Source of the DNA: Oscillospiraceae bacterium
GTDB taxonomy: Bacteria; Bacillota; Clostridia; Oscillospirales; Oscillospiraceae
Length of the DNA stretch: 64,000 nucleotides
Reading direction: 5' to 3'
Assembly: GCA_020025675.1 (NCBI GenBank)
Contig: JAHHRS010000001.1
Location: 11,193-75,192, forward strand
Shown here: one piece after another, positions 43,229 to 52,005 of the stretch
Position numbering within the stretch: the stretch's first letter is position 1
How the letters are laid out: each line of letters begins with the position of its first letter
Made by a program: the position numbers and the translations under genes
Notes under the pieces: generated by a model
Told to the model about the DNA's origin: nothing
The model's database searches: none
What the model saw: only the letters and a program-made list of their open reading frames with translations

Positions 43229-43921
43229 GTGTACAGAGTTTTAATTTGCGATGATGAAAAGGACATAGTTTCCGCCCTTAAAATTTACCTTGAGAGCGAC
43301 GGTTACGAAACCCTGTGTGCCTATAACGGTAAGGAGGCCATTGAGCTGCTGAGAGAAAACGAAGTCCATTTGGTGCTCATGGATATTATGATGCCGGAAA
43401 TGGACGGCATAGCCGCAATGGTTAAAATCAGAGAAGAGTGCAACGTACCTGTTATCCTACTTACTGCAAAGGGTGAGGATACAGACAAAATACTGGGGCT
43501 TAATGTAGGGGCTGACGACTATGTTACAAAGCCCTTTAACCCTGTGGAGCTTCAGGCCAGAGTCCGCTCTCAGCTTAGACGCTATATGCTTTTAGGCGGA
43601 GGAAATGTCCGCAGCAGCAACGTTAATATAGGCGGTATTTCCCTTGACGATAAGTCAAAAGAAGTGACTCTTGACGGTGAAAGAGTAAATCTTACTCCCA
43701 GAGAGTACGACATTCTGAAATTCCTGATGTCTCACCCCGGCGATGTTTTCTCACCCTCCGAAATTTATCGGGAAGTGTGGAAAGATGAACCTTTCGGCTC
43801 GGACAGCACCGTTGCAGTACACATTCGTCACCTCAGAGAGAAACTTGAAATCAACCCTGCTGAGCCCCGATATATTAAGGCTGTGTGGGGACAGGGATAT
43901 AAAATCGAAAGGGGTAAATGA
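43229..43921 (+). CDS. OmpR/PhoB-family response regulator
   Basis: This 230-residue two-component regulator has a receiver domain (1-118) with acidic pocket Asp8/Asp9, phospho-acceptor Asp52 ('LMDIMMPEMDG') and Lys in 'VTKPF', followed by a winged-helix DNA-binding domain ('LTPREYDILKFLMSHPGDVFSP', 'VAVHIRHLREKLE', 'WGQGYKI'). I use the GTG at 43229, with GAGGTG 6 nt upstream, which gives 'MYRVLICDDE'; a TTG 30 nt earlier has no site. The histidine kinase starts 2 nt after its stop. It resembles clostridial regulators grouped with VanR/PhoP, but the signal is unknown. Confidence 0.95.
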   Translation: MYRVLICDDEKDIVSALKIYLESDGYETLCAYNGKEAIELLRENEVHLVLMDIMMPEMDGIAAMVKIREECNVPVILLTAKGEDTDKILGLNVGADDYVTKPFNPVELQARVRSQLRRYMLLGGGNVRSSNVNIGGISLDDKSKEVTLDGERVNLTPREYDILKFLMSHPGDVFSPSEIYREVWKDEPFGSDSTVAVHIRHLREKLEINPAEPRYIKAVWGQGYKIERGK

Positions 43922-43922
43922 A

Positions 43923-45902
43923 ATGAAAAAGCTTAAAAGCAGCCTGTGGGCAAAAATAATTGCCATGATACTGCTGTGCGTAATGGGCGTTGCTGTAGTA
44001 ATGTTCGGTGCAATGGTGGCAGATGCATATTATGACGGGGCATACGAAAAAAGCTATACCGAATACTACAATGAAAAGATAATATCGACAGCCGAAAGAA
44101 ACCTGCACAATATGTACAATGGCAATGACGAAATGTGGTATGAAAACGATGAGTCAAAACAGGAAAGCAACCTGCGCTATAATGTTTATGAACTTCTGCC
44201 CAACGGTAAAGAAAAGCAGGTATATGAGGGACTGGAAAAGGGAGAGGAAACCATAGCCCAAACCGGTCTGTACTATTTGAGCGGAAACTATGAGGACGGA
44301 GCACATTACAGCGAGGGACTTTTTGATAAATACACATATCTCACCTTTATGAGAAATGCGAAGGAAGCTCCCATTCTTGAAAATGTCCGGGGCTTTCGTG
44401 TTGACGCGTATGTGCTGCCTCTTACTGCAAACGACAATATATACCAGAGTGCAAAGTATGCCGATTTTTTATATAGTGTCCGCTATGCTGCCATGGTTAT
44501 CTGCGGTATTTCTGCTATAATATTTGCAATTCTGTTTTGCTTCCTTATGGCCTCGGCAGGACATAAAAAGGGAGAAGAGGAAATTTACCTCAACTCCGTT
44601 GCAAAAATTCCCTTTGATGGGTTGACCGTTATTGTGGGAGCAGCAGGCTTTTTATGTTTCTTATTTGGTTTTGCAATAATGCCGTCTTTTAATACGGCTG
44701 TCACCTTAATAGGCGCAAGTGCAGCAGCTGCGGCAGCCGTGTTTGCGGTAACGATCTACTGCATGTGCTTTGCAGCCAGAATGAAAAAAGGCGGATTTAT
44801 ATCCGGTGTATGGAAAAGCTGCCTTTTGTATAAGCTGTGTTTGTGGATCTGGAAATGGATTAAAAAGCTTATAGGCTTCTGCGCCAAATATGTAAAAGCG
44901 TTTTTCCTGTATCTTCCCGAATCCATAAGACCTATGGCAGTGGTTGCAGCGCTGATGCTGGTTGACATCCTTGTACTTGGCTTTAACGGCTATGAGTTTC
45001 ACAATCAGCTGGTATGGCTGATTATTTCGAGAATTCTGGCACTGGGCGGTATTCTTTACCTGCTGACCTGCTTTAAGAAAATAAATCAGGGCATGAAGAA
45101 GGTGGCGGAGGAAGGCGAGAGCTGCAGCATTGACACAAAGTATCTCTACGGCCCTTTAAAGGAGCAGGCGGAAAATCTCAGCAACATTTCCGACGGCATA
45201 AAGAAAGCCGTTGAGGAAAAAATGAAGAGCGAGCGGTTCAGAACCGAGCTTATTACAAACGTTTCCCACGATATTAAAACCCCTCTTACCTCCATTGTTA
45301 ACTATGTTGACCTGATGGAAAAGGAGGAGCCGGAAAACGAAAAGATGAAAGAATATCTGGAAGTTCTTTCCCGCCAGTCCGCCAGACTTAAAAAACTTAT
45401 TGACGACCTTGTAGAGGCTTCAAAGGCTTCATCCGGCAGCCTGCCCGTAAACCTGCAAAAACTGGAGCTTGGGGTTCTTATTCAGCAGACAGCAGGCGAG
45501 TATCAGGAAAAAATGGCTGAAAAAGGTCTTGAACTCATAGTCACTCAGCCTGAGGAAAAAATAGAGATAATGGCTGACGGCAAGCATATGTGGCGGATAT
45601 TTGATAACCTGATGAACAATATCATTAAATATGCCATGCCCCGGACAAGAGTTTATATTGACCTTGAGAAAAAGGACAGTAATGCCATTGTAAGCTTCCG
45701 CAATATTTCAGATAAGCGCCTGAATGTGAAAAGTGAGGAACTTTTGGAACGCTTCGTAAGAGGTGACAGCTCCAGAAACACTGAGGGCTCAGGTCTTGGC
45801 TTATCAATCGCCCAGAGCCTTACCACTCTGCAGAACGGAGACATGGAACTTAGTGTTGACGGAGACCTGTTTAAAGTTACACTTAAATTTAAAGCCATAT
45901 AA
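43923..45902 (+). CDS. Membrane sensor histidine kinase
   Basis: This 659-residue kinase pairs with the preceding regulator. It has an N-terminal membrane helix (about 9-33), an extracytoplasmic domain of about 140 residues, then a block of about six further helices (about 180-380) with a cytoplasmic Lys-rich loop. Next come the dimerisation domain with His449 in 'NVSHDIKTPLTS', the N-box 'RIFDNLMNNIIKYA' and the ATP lid and G2 box 'TEGSGLGLSIAQSL'. A canonical DxGxG G1 box is replaced by 'FRNIS', which is a feature of this clostridial kinase group. The ATG at 43923 follows GAAAGGGG. The large membrane block suggests sensing within the membrane or of envelope stress. Confidence 0.93.
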   Translation: MKKLKSSLWAKIIAMILLCVMGVAVVMFGAMVADAYYDGAYEKSYTEYYNEKIISTAERNLHNMYNGNDEMWYENDESKQESNLRYNVYELLPNGKEKQVYEGLEKGEETIAQTGLYYLSGNYEDGAHYSEGLFDKYTYLTFMRNAKEAPILENVRGFRVDAYVLPLTANDNIYQSAKYADFLYSVRYAAMVICGISAIIFAILFCFLMASAGHKKGEEEIYLNSVAKIPFDGLTVIVGAAGFLCFLFGFAIMPSFNTAVTLIGASAAAAAAVFAVTIYCMCFAARMKKGGFISGVWKSCLLYKLCLWIWKWIKKLIGFCAKYVKAFFLYLPESIRPMAVVAALMLVDILVLGFNGYEFHNQLVWLIISRILALGGILYLLTCFKKINQGMKKVAEEGESCSIDTKYLYGPLKEQAENLSNISDGIKKAVEEKMKSERFRTELITNVSHDIKTPLTSIVNYVDLMEKEEPENEKMKEYLEVLSRQSARLKKLIDDLVEASKASSGSLPVNLQKLELGVLIQQTAGEYQEKMAEKGLELIVTQPEEKIEIMADGKHMWRIFDNLMNNIIKYAMPRTRVYIDLEKKDSNAIVSFRNISDKRLNVKSEELLERFVRGDSSRNTEGSGLGLSIAQSLTTLQNGDMELSVDGDLFKVTLKFKAI

Positions 45903-45911
45903 GCTTATAAT

Positions 45912-45946
45912 AAAAATCAGCAGTCAAAATGACTGCTGATTTTTTC
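45912..45946. terminator. Bidirectional terminator between kinase and cupin genes
   Basis: A perfect 15-bp stem AAAAATCAGCAGTCA / TGACTGCTGATTTTT with an AAA loop has T-runs on both strands and lies between convergent genes. Confidence 0.92.
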
Positions 45947-45964
45947 TGCGGATATTTATAAATA

Positions 45965-46312
45965 TCAGGTGTTTAACACCAAGGCAATAACTTCCAGAGT
46001 TTCGTCCTTTTTATTTATAAGGCTGTGACCCTCACCGTCGTTTGTAAAGGTGACGTCACCGGGGTGGAGAACTGTCTCCATACCGTTGTCATTATAGAGA
46101 CCCTCACCCTTAATTACATAGTAGCACTCATATGTACCCTTATGGATGTGCCAGCCGATACCGGCACCCTTTTCGATATATGTGTGGTTAAAAATCTTTC
46201 CCTTATTCAGCATTTCCTCAGGACTCTGCAAAATGCGGCGCACATGCACGGGAGCGGGTCCGTTCTGAATGGTGATTTCTTCAAATATTCTGTCCTTTTC
46301 TCTTCTTACCAT
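45965..46312 (-). CDS. Cupin-domain protein
   Basis: This 115-residue single-domain cupin has both metal motifs: 'GWHIHKGTYECYYVIKGEG' (HxH, then Glu) and 'PGDVTFTNDGEGHSLIN' (second His). Such proteins are small dioxygenase, isomerase or sensor folds with a metal; no substrate can be named. The start ATG at 46312 lies 2 nt after the stop of the LUD-domain gene on the same strand, so the two are one operon. GGA-containing sequence upstream is weak, consistent with coupling. Confidence 0.88.
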   Translation of the reverse strand: MVRREKDRIFEEITIQNGPAPVHVRRILQSPEEMLNKGKIFNHTYIEKGAGIGWHIHKGTYECYYVIKGEGLYNDNGMETVLHPGDVTFTNDGEGHSLINKKDETLEVIALVLNT

Positions 46313-46314
46313 AA

Positions 46315-46905
46315 TTAATATCCAAGCTCCTCATCAATTAAAATTACTTCAGTTTCCATGCCCATCATTGGCCCCCAAAGCACCAGAAGGGCATTGCATA
46401 TTCTGGACTTCATGCGGCAGTCATGGCACTTGCCGTCAATCTTGCAGGGGTTATTGTTATCAAAACGTCCGCAGTTTTTAACAGCGGCAATATTTCTTGC
46501 TCTGTGGAGAGCGGAGTGAAAATCAGGGGTGATTTTATTTGTGCCTGCCACTATGTAGACCTTCTTTTCTCCGTATACCTGACCTGCAAGGCGGTTTCCT
46601 TTGCCGTCAATGTTTAAAATCTCGCCCTCCTCGCTGATTGCGTTTGCACTTGTAATATATACGGGGGCGGAATTGGCTTTTGCTATGGTTTCAGGGCCGG
46701 GAGTTTTCCAGTGCCAGTAGACCGAATTGTTTTCGCCAAGCTTTTCAAAAAGGCCCAAAGCTTCAGCGGTTTTGGAGCCGCCGATGCCTACATCGGTATT
46801 CTTTACCTGAGAGCAGATATACTCGGAGGCCTCAGCTCCGGTTTGGAAAAACTTAACATTATATCCACGAAGTTCAAGATTTTTTATGGTTTTTTCTAAA
46901 TTCAT
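46315..46905 (-). CDS. LUD-domain (lactate utilization type) protein
   Basis: This 196-residue stand-alone LUD (LutC/DUF162) protein shows the domain landmarks 'VGIGGSKTAEALGLFEKL', 'VYITSANAISEEGEILNIDGKGNRLAG', 'VYIVAGTNKI' and a C-terminal Cys group ('NPCKIDGKCHDCRMKSRICN') that may bind metal or iron-sulfur. LutC is part of L-lactate oxidation in Bacillus, but single LUD proteins of this anaerobic clostridial group occur without lutAB, and no such genes are here. The start ATG at 46905 has GGAGGTAGAGAGTA upstream. It is co-transcribed with the cupin gene. The biochemical function is unknown. Confidence 0.88.
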   Translation of the reverse strand: MNLEKTIKNLELRGYNVKFFQTGAEASEYICSQVKNTDVGIGGSKTAEALGLFEKLGENNSVYWHWKTPGPETIAKANSAPVYITSANAISEEGEILNIDGKGNRLAGQVYGEKKVYIVAGTNKITPDFHSALHRARNIAAVKNCGRFDNNNPCKIDGKCHDCRMKSRICNALLVLWGPMMGMETEVILIDEELGY

Positions 46906-46929
46906 TACTCTCTACCTCCATATAAAATT

Positions 46930-46973
46930 TCCCGTTGGGTATAGTTGATTATACTATACCCAACGGGATTTTT
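46930..46973 (-). terminator. Terminator after the nucleotidyltransferase gene
   Basis: A perfect 15-bp inverted repeat TCCCGTTGGGTATAG / CTATACCCAACGGGA with a 9-nt loop lies just past the stop of the nucleotidyltransferase on the minus strand. A short AAATTTT follows in that direction, and TTTTT lies on the other side. It separates that gene from the LUD-cupin operon. Confidence 0.8.
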
Positions 46974-46977
46974 GCAA

Positions 46978-48003
46978 TTACAAATTGAATGCCTCTGCCA
47001 ATTCTTTTGCGGATATGGCAAGGGATTTTGCGTACTCTGTATCCTCCGATGAGACTGCGATGCGGAGAGCCGATGTTTTACTTAAAGGTGAAATGTGCAT
47101 ATTAAATCTGGGACGAATTAACCTTATACCGTCGGAATAGTCAGCTCCCATGCTTAGAAGCGCCTCGGAAAGGGCACCCATAAGCGCAGCTCTGCTTTTG
47201 CAGGGACATTCAAGGCTTACGGAAGAGTTTTCCGCCATTTCCTCAGTTTCTTCCGTTTTAGCCGGAATGAACTTCTCGCTTGGCTTTATTTTTAGGCGGC
47301 CCTGGAGAGCGTCAACACAGCACTTATAGTAGGAAAGGGGAGTTCCCACGTCACACCAATAGCCTTCAAGGGGTATTCCCAAAACCTTTTCACCACGCTC
47401 TAAAAGCAAAGGAAAAAACTCTTTTCCGAAGTCATAGGGCTGATTGTCCGGCACAAGCTCCATAGCCTTGGGTGAAACCACATATATGCCCGTATTTACA
47501 AGGTCAGTCACAACTCGCTGCCATTTGGGCTTTTCTATAAATGCACGCACAAGACGGCCCTCGTCTGTTACTGCAAGGCCGTAGCTCAATGGCTCCGGGT
47601 CCTTGTGAAGAGCTATACTGACAGCCGCTTTTTCCTCTTTGTGCTTTTCCATAAGCTCTTTTAAATCAAAGTCACAGGCGGCGTCTCCGCTTATTACAAG
47701 GAAGTCATCATCAGCGTAAAAATCTTTGCAATTTTTTACACCGCCCGCTGTACCCAAAGCCTCTTTTTCCACCCGGTAGGAGAGATTAACACCGAATTTC
47801 TCGCCGTTACCGAAGTAATCCATTATATCCTGTGCCCTGTATTTTACAGCTGCACATATATCCGTAAAACCCTGCTTTTTTAAAAGTTCTATTATATGCT
47901 CCATCATGGGTCTGCCAAGCAGTTCCACCATGGGTTTAGGTCTCTCTCCGGAGACGGCTTTAAGTCTTTTGCCCTGGCCGCCGGCCATGATAACAGCCTT
48001 CAA
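46978..48003 (-). CDS. Sugar-1-phosphate nucleotidyltransferase with C-terminal phosphomannomutase-domain-IV-like remnant
   Basis: This 341-residue protein begins with a nucleotidyltransferase domain (1-230): 'AVIMAGGQGKRLKAVSGERPKPMVELLGRP', 'ALGTAGGVKN', 'VISGDAACDFDL', 'FIEKP' and 'NTGIYVVSP', closest in style to mannose- or glucose-1-phosphate nucleotidyltransferases. After a Glu-rich linker, residues about 262-341 resemble the C-terminal domain IV of phosphohexomutases ('SDGIRLIRP', 'ISPLSKTSALRIAVSS', 'YAKSLAISAKEL'). Long fusion proteins of about 800 residues join such a transferase to a hexapeptide domain and a complete mutase; here only the ends remain. I start at TTG 48003, with GGGGG 7 nt upstream. 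The transferase call is sure, the remnant is inference. Confidence 0.82.
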   Translation of the reverse strand: MKAVIMAGGQGKRLKAVSGERPKPMVELLGRPMMEHIIELLKKQGFTDICAAVKYRAQDIMDYFGNGEKFGVNLSYRVEKEALGTAGGVKNCKDFYADDDFLVISGDAACDFDLKELMEKHKEEKAAVSIALHKDPEPLSYGLAVTDEGRLVRAFIEKPKWQRVVTDLVNTGIYVVSPKAMELVPDNQPYDFGKEFFPLLLERGEKVLGIPLEGYWCDVGTPLSYYKCCVDALQGRLKIKPSEKFIPAKTEETEEMAENSSVSLECPCKSRAALMGALSEALLSMGADYSDGIRLIRPRFNMHISPLSKTSALRIAVSSEDTEYAKSLAISAKELAEAFNL

Positions 48004-48065
48004 AGCATTTCCCCCTATATTTAATATATTCATTAGTATTCGCAAAGCAGGCTGAATTATTAATC

Positions 48066-48094
48066 TTGTAATGCATGTGCAAATATGCTAGAAT
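48066..48094 (+). promoter_or_regulatory. Promoter of the gdpP-rplI-dnaB operon
   Basis: TTGTAA (48066-48071), a 17-bp spacer with TGC before the -10, and TAGAAT (48089-48094) lie 64 bp before gdpP. Confidence 0.6.
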
Positions 48095-48157
48095 ACTATG
48101 ATGATTTAATATACTCGCTTTATCTTATGTATTTTGTCATATAAAGGAGGAACAGCG

Positions 48158-50155
48158 ATGAAAAGGAATAAAAAAATTCAAAAACTTGTTGAGCCGGGCG
48201 CGGGAGTATACCTGTTCTTCCTTTTGCTCTTTGCCGCGGCCACCATGTTCTTTAAGATGTATTATCTTGCTGCCGCTGAGGGTGTGGCAGTGCTGATTCT
48301 CATCGTATATGTGGTGATTTTGAAGCACAAGAAAGCCAAAGAGCTTTCAGCATATATAGAAGAAGTTAAATATGATACGGAAAATGCAAAAAACAATACC
48401 CTTATGAATTTTCCGCTGTCTATTGCAGTTTTCAGAATGGACGATTACAGGATAATCTGGGGAAACGATACTTTCTTTGAAATGTGTGCCTCGGATGTGG
48501 TTTCAAGGCTGGACGCCTCAATCTCAGATATAGTTCCCGACTTCAGCGGTAAATGGCTTATGGAAGGGAAAAAGGTTTATCCAAGCATTTTGGAGATAGG
48601 CGGAAGAAAATATCAGCTCCACGGTAAAATAATACGCTCAGACAAGGAGGACGATACCTCTGCATTCATGGGTATAGGCTACTTCGTGGATGTTACAGAT
48701 TACGACAATATAAGGCTTGAGTATGAAAACTCCCGTCCTGTCCCGGGCATAGTTGTTGTGGATAACATGGAGGAGCTGTTTAAAAATCAGACCGACAGAG
48801 TGAAGAATGATATAAGGGAGCTTATTGAGGACAAGCTCCAGCAGTGGTGTCTGGATAATAAGGGTATACTTCGCCGTTACGACAGAGACCGCTATATAGT
48901 GGTATTCGAAAAGCGCTATATCCGTGAAATGAAGCTTCAGAAATTTCCAATAGTTGAAAATATGCATCAGGTAGAGAGTCCTGCCGGTATAAATGCAAGC
49001 ATAAGCATAGGCTTAGGCGAGGATGGAGAAAATCTGGTGGAAGGCATACAGTTTGCCGATATGGGTATTGAGCTTGCCCTTTCAAGAGGCGGAGATCAGG
49101 TTGTTATTAAAAACAAGCTGAGCTTTGAATTTTTCGGCGGTCGCGGCTATGAAGTGGAAAAGCGGACAAAAGTTCGCTCCCGTGTTATGGCAAATACCCT
49201 TGCAGAGCTTTTGCGCGATTCCTCTCAGGTGCTTGTTATGGGCCACCGTTATGCAGACCTTGACGCTGTGGGCGCAGCTGTGGGAGTATGCTGTCTCAGC
49301 AGAAAGTGCGGGGTAAGGGCAAATATCGTTATTGATCTGGAAAAGAATGCTGCCGGATTGCTCATAGACAGAGTCAGGGCAGAGGCAGAATACAAAGACA
49401 TGTTTATAAGTCCTCAGGAGGCACTTCTCAAAGCTGACGGGCATACGCTTTTAGTGGTTGTTGACACCAACCGGCCTGAGCAGGTAGAATATCCGGATCT
49501 TCTGAGCGCATGCAACAGAGTTGCTGTTATAGACCACCACAGAGTAGCCGCCACATATATCCAGAATGCGGCACTGGGCTTTATAGAGCCGTATGCGTCT
49601 TCTGCCTGCGAGCTTATAACGGAAATTTTGCAGGAAATAGCGGACGAATCGGATATTTTGAAGATAGAAGCTGAAGCTATGCTGGCCGGCATAGTTTTAG
49701 ATACAAAGAGCTTTTCTATACGCACCGGTGAGCGCACTTTTGATGCCGCTTCCTATCTGCGGCGCATAGGAGCAGATACGGCAGAGGTTAAAAAACTTTT
49801 CCAGACAGATATGGAGGACACCATATCCAAGTACAAGATACTTCAAAGTGCAAAACTTTATAAAGGTGTGGCAGTTGCCGCACCTCAGGAGCCCCAGAAC
49901 AGAGTGGTTGCGGCTCAGGCTGCAGACGAACTGCTTAACATTTCCGGTGTTACGGCCTCTGTGGTTGTTGCTCCCAACGGAAGAGGAGGGGCGTTTGCTT
50001 CAGCAAGATCCATAGGAGAAATAAATGTCCAGATTCTGATGGAAAAATTAGGCGGCGGAGGAAACAGAAGTGCTGCCGCAGCACAGTTTGAAAACATGGA
50101 TTACAGCGAGGCAGCTGAAAAAGTATATGGTGCTATTGAAGAGTATTTAGGTTAA
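48158..50155 (+). CDS. gdpP: Cyclic-di-AMP phosphodiesterase GdpP
   Basis: This 665-residue protein has the GdpP order: two N-terminal membrane helices (about 16-55), a PAS-like domain (about 80-165), a degenerate GGDEF domain (to about 325, with 'SRGGDQVVIK' for the usual GGDEF) and a DHH/DHHA1 phosphodiesterase. DHH motifs are intact: 'MGHRYADLDAVGAAVG', 'VVDTNRP' and 'VIDHHRV'. The DHHA1 glycine motif reads GGGGN where His is usual. It lowers c-di-AMP, which controls potassium and cell-wall balance. The ATG at 48158 has AAAGGAGG upstream. rplI starts 24 nt later, the common Firmicute order gdpP-rplI-dnaB. Confidence 0.95.
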   Translation: MKRNKKIQKLVEPGAGVYLFFLLLFAAATMFFKMYYLAAAEGVAVLILIVYVVILKHKKAKELSAYIEEVKYDTENAKNNTLMNFPLSIAVFRMDDYRIIWGNDTFFEMCASDVVSRLDASISDIVPDFSGKWLMEGKKVYPSILEIGGRKYQLHGKIIRSDKEDDTSAFMGIGYFVDVTDYDNIRLEYENSRPVPGIVVVDNMEELFKNQTDRVKNDIRELIEDKLQQWCLDNKGILRRYDRDRYIVVFEKRYIREMKLQKFPIVENMHQVESPAGINASISIGLGEDGENLVEGIQFADMGIELALSRGGDQVVIKNKLSFEFFGGRGYEVEKRTKVRSRVMANTLAELLRDSSQVLVMGHRYADLDAVGAAVGVCCLSRKCGVRANIVIDLEKNAAGLLIDRVRAEAEYKDMFISPQEALLKADGHTLLVVVDTNRPEQVEYPDLLSACNRVAVIDHHRVAATYIQNAALGFIEPYASSACELITEILQEIADESDILKIEAEAMLAGIVLDTKSFSIRTGERTFDAASYLRRIGADTAEVKKLFQTDMEDTISKYKILQSAKLYKGVAVAAPQEPQNRVVAAQAADELLNISGVTASVVVAPNGRGGAFASARSIGEINVQILMEKLGGGGNRSAAAAQFENMDYSEAAEKVYGAIEEYLG

Positions 50156-50179
50156 AGACTTGAAAGGAGATATAAGGAA

Positions 50180-50629
50180 ATGAAAGTAATATTTAATGTT
50201 GATGTTAAGGGACAGGGAAAAAAGGGCGAGATGAAAGAGGTATCTGACGGTTATGCCAGAAACTTCCTTTTACCCCGCAACCTTGCCACCGAGGCAACTG
50301 CCGATAATCTGAACGCACTGCGTCTTAAGGAAAAAGCCAAGGCCGCTCAAATTGCAAAGGAGAAGGCACAGGCACTGGAAAGCTCAAAGAAACTGGCAGA
50401 AGTTCAGGTTATTATAAAGGCAAAGGCCGGTGCAGGCGGAAAGCTTTTCGGCGCTGTCACCTCTCAGGAAATAAGCAAGGCTCTCAAGGAGCAGTTTGAT
50501 ATTGAAATTGAGAAGAACAAGATTGTTCAGGCAGATCCCATAAAGACTTTTGGAAGCTTTACCGTAAAGGCAAAGCTTGGATACGAAATCAGCGGAAATA
50601 TTAACGTCCTGGTAGTAGAGGATAAGTAA
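50180..50629 (+). CDS. rplI: Ribosomal protein bL9
   Basis: This 149-residue large-subunit protein has the N-terminal rRNA-binding domain ('VKGQGKKGEMKEVSDGYARNFLLPR' region), the long connecting helix rich in Lys and Ala (about 50-75), and the C-terminal domain ('AGAGGKLFGAVTSQEI', 'GSFTVKAKLGYEISGNINVLV'). The length is typical. AAAGGAG precedes the ATG by 10 nt. It lies between gdpP and dnaB in one transcript. Confidence 0.97.
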   Translation: MKVIFNVDVKGQGKKGEMKEVSDGYARNFLLPRNLATEATADNLNALRLKEKAKAAQIAKEKAQALESSKKLAEVQVIIKAKAGAGGKLFGAVTSQEISKALKEQFDIEIEKNKIVQADPIKTFGSFTVKAKLGYEISGNINVLVVEDK

Positions 50630-50658
50630 GAAATAAGCGGGAAAGGACGGCCTGTATA

Positions 50659-52005
50659 ATGGACGAGCTTTTGGGCAAAAAAATACCCTACTCTGCTCTT
50701 GCGGAGCAGGCGGTCATAGGCGCTATGTTCTTTGACCCCAACTGTATACCCGATGTACTGGAAATGCTCAGGGCAGATGAGTTTTATCTTAAACAAAACC
50801 GTGATATATATGATACCATGTATACTATGTTTTCCTATGGGCAGAGAATAGACACGGTTACGGTTTTAGACCAGATGAAGGTCAGAGGCGTATACAGCGA
50901 GGACTGCGAAAAGTATATAGCCGAGATATTACAGGTCACTCCCACCGCTGCAGGCGTAAAAGAATACGCCGCAATTGTAAAGGATAAGGCACTTTTACGG
51001 CGTTTAGGCCAGACGGCGGATGAGATTAACGAAATGGTCTATAACGGCACGGGCGAAGCCGAGGTCATGCTGGAAGCGGCAGAACGGAAAATATTTGCTC
51101 TCCGCCAGGGTCGGGACATCGGCGGACTTATGCCGATTTCAGCCGTTGTGCAGAATGTATTTGACGATCTTTCAGAGGCAGCGGACTCCGGCTCAAAAAT
51201 ACCCGGTATATCTACCGGATTGCCGGATTTGGACAGAATGATTCTGGGTCTCAATAAATCCGAACTTATACTTGTAGCAGCAAGACCCGGTATGGGAAAA
51301 ACCAGTATTGCGCTGAATATGGCTTTGTATGCGGCTATGAATCTGCATAAGACAGTAGCCATGTTTTCTCTCGAAATGTCAAGAGAACAGCTTGTTACAA
51401 GACTTTTATCAAGAGCGGCTCTCATACCGTCTCAAAACCTGCTTACAGGCCAGCTTTCGGAACAGCAGTGGGTGGACATCTCAAATGCTGCTCAGACTCT
51501 GAGCGCTACAAACATAAAAATAGACGATAACCCCAGCCTTACCGTTTCCGATATGAATGCCCAGTGCCGCAGAGTGCAGGGATTAGACCTTGTGGTTATA
51601 GACTACCTGCAGCTTATGCAGTCTGCCGGCAGCGGTCACAGCTGGTCAAACGAGAGCCGAACTCAGGCTGTCAGTGATATAAGCCGTATGCTTAAAATTA
51701 TGGCAAAGGAACTTAATGTGCCTGTAATATGCTTATCCCAGCTATCCCGAGCCAACGAATCCAGAACCGATAAACGGCCTATGCTTTCAGACCTCCGAGA
51801 ATCAGGTGCAATAGAGCAGGATGCGGACGTTGTTATAGGTCTGTACCGTGATGGTTACTATAATAAGGAATGTGAAAATCCAAATCTTGCGGAGGCCATA
51901 ATCCTTAAAAACCGTAAGGGCGCCACAGGAACCGTGGAGCTGGCCTGGCTGCCTGAATTTACAAGCTTCAGCTCATGCGAGAAACGGCACGAAGATGAAT
52001 ATTGA
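50659..52005 (+). CDS. dnaB: Replicative DNA helicase DnaB
   Basis: This 448-residue hexameric helicase unwinds DNA at replication forks. The N-terminal primase-interaction domain begins 'PYSALAEQAVIGAMFFDP' (about 10-27). The RecA-like domain has Walker A 'ARPGMGKTSIALNMA' near residue 212, Walker B 'LDLVVIDYLQLM' near 312, and 'LSQLSRANESRTDKRPMLSDLRESGAIEQDADVV' near 365. No intein is present. Its loader and DnaD-type partner are encoded at 17387-19386. The 3' end overlaps tilS by 11 nt. Confidence 0.97.
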   Translation: MDELLGKKIPYSALAEQAVIGAMFFDPNCIPDVLEMLRADEFYLKQNRDIYDTMYTMFSYGQRIDTVTVLDQMKVRGVYSEDCEKYIAEILQVTPTAAGVKEYAAIVKDKALLRRLGQTADEINEMVYNGTGEAEVMLEAAERKIFALRQGRDIGGLMPISAVVQNVFDDLSEAADSGSKIPGISTGLPDLDRMILGLNKSELILVAARPGMGKTSIALNMALYAAMNLHKTVAMFSLEMSREQLVTRLLSRAALIPSQNLLTGQLSEQQWVDISNAAQTLSATNIKIDDNPSLTVSDMNAQCRRVQGLDLVVIDYLQLMQSAGSGHSWSNESRTQAVSDISRMLKIMAKELNVPVICLSQLSRANESRTDKRPMLSDLRESGAIEQDADVVIGLYRDGYYNKECENPNLAEAIILKNRKGATGTVELAWLPEFTSFSSCEKRHEDEY

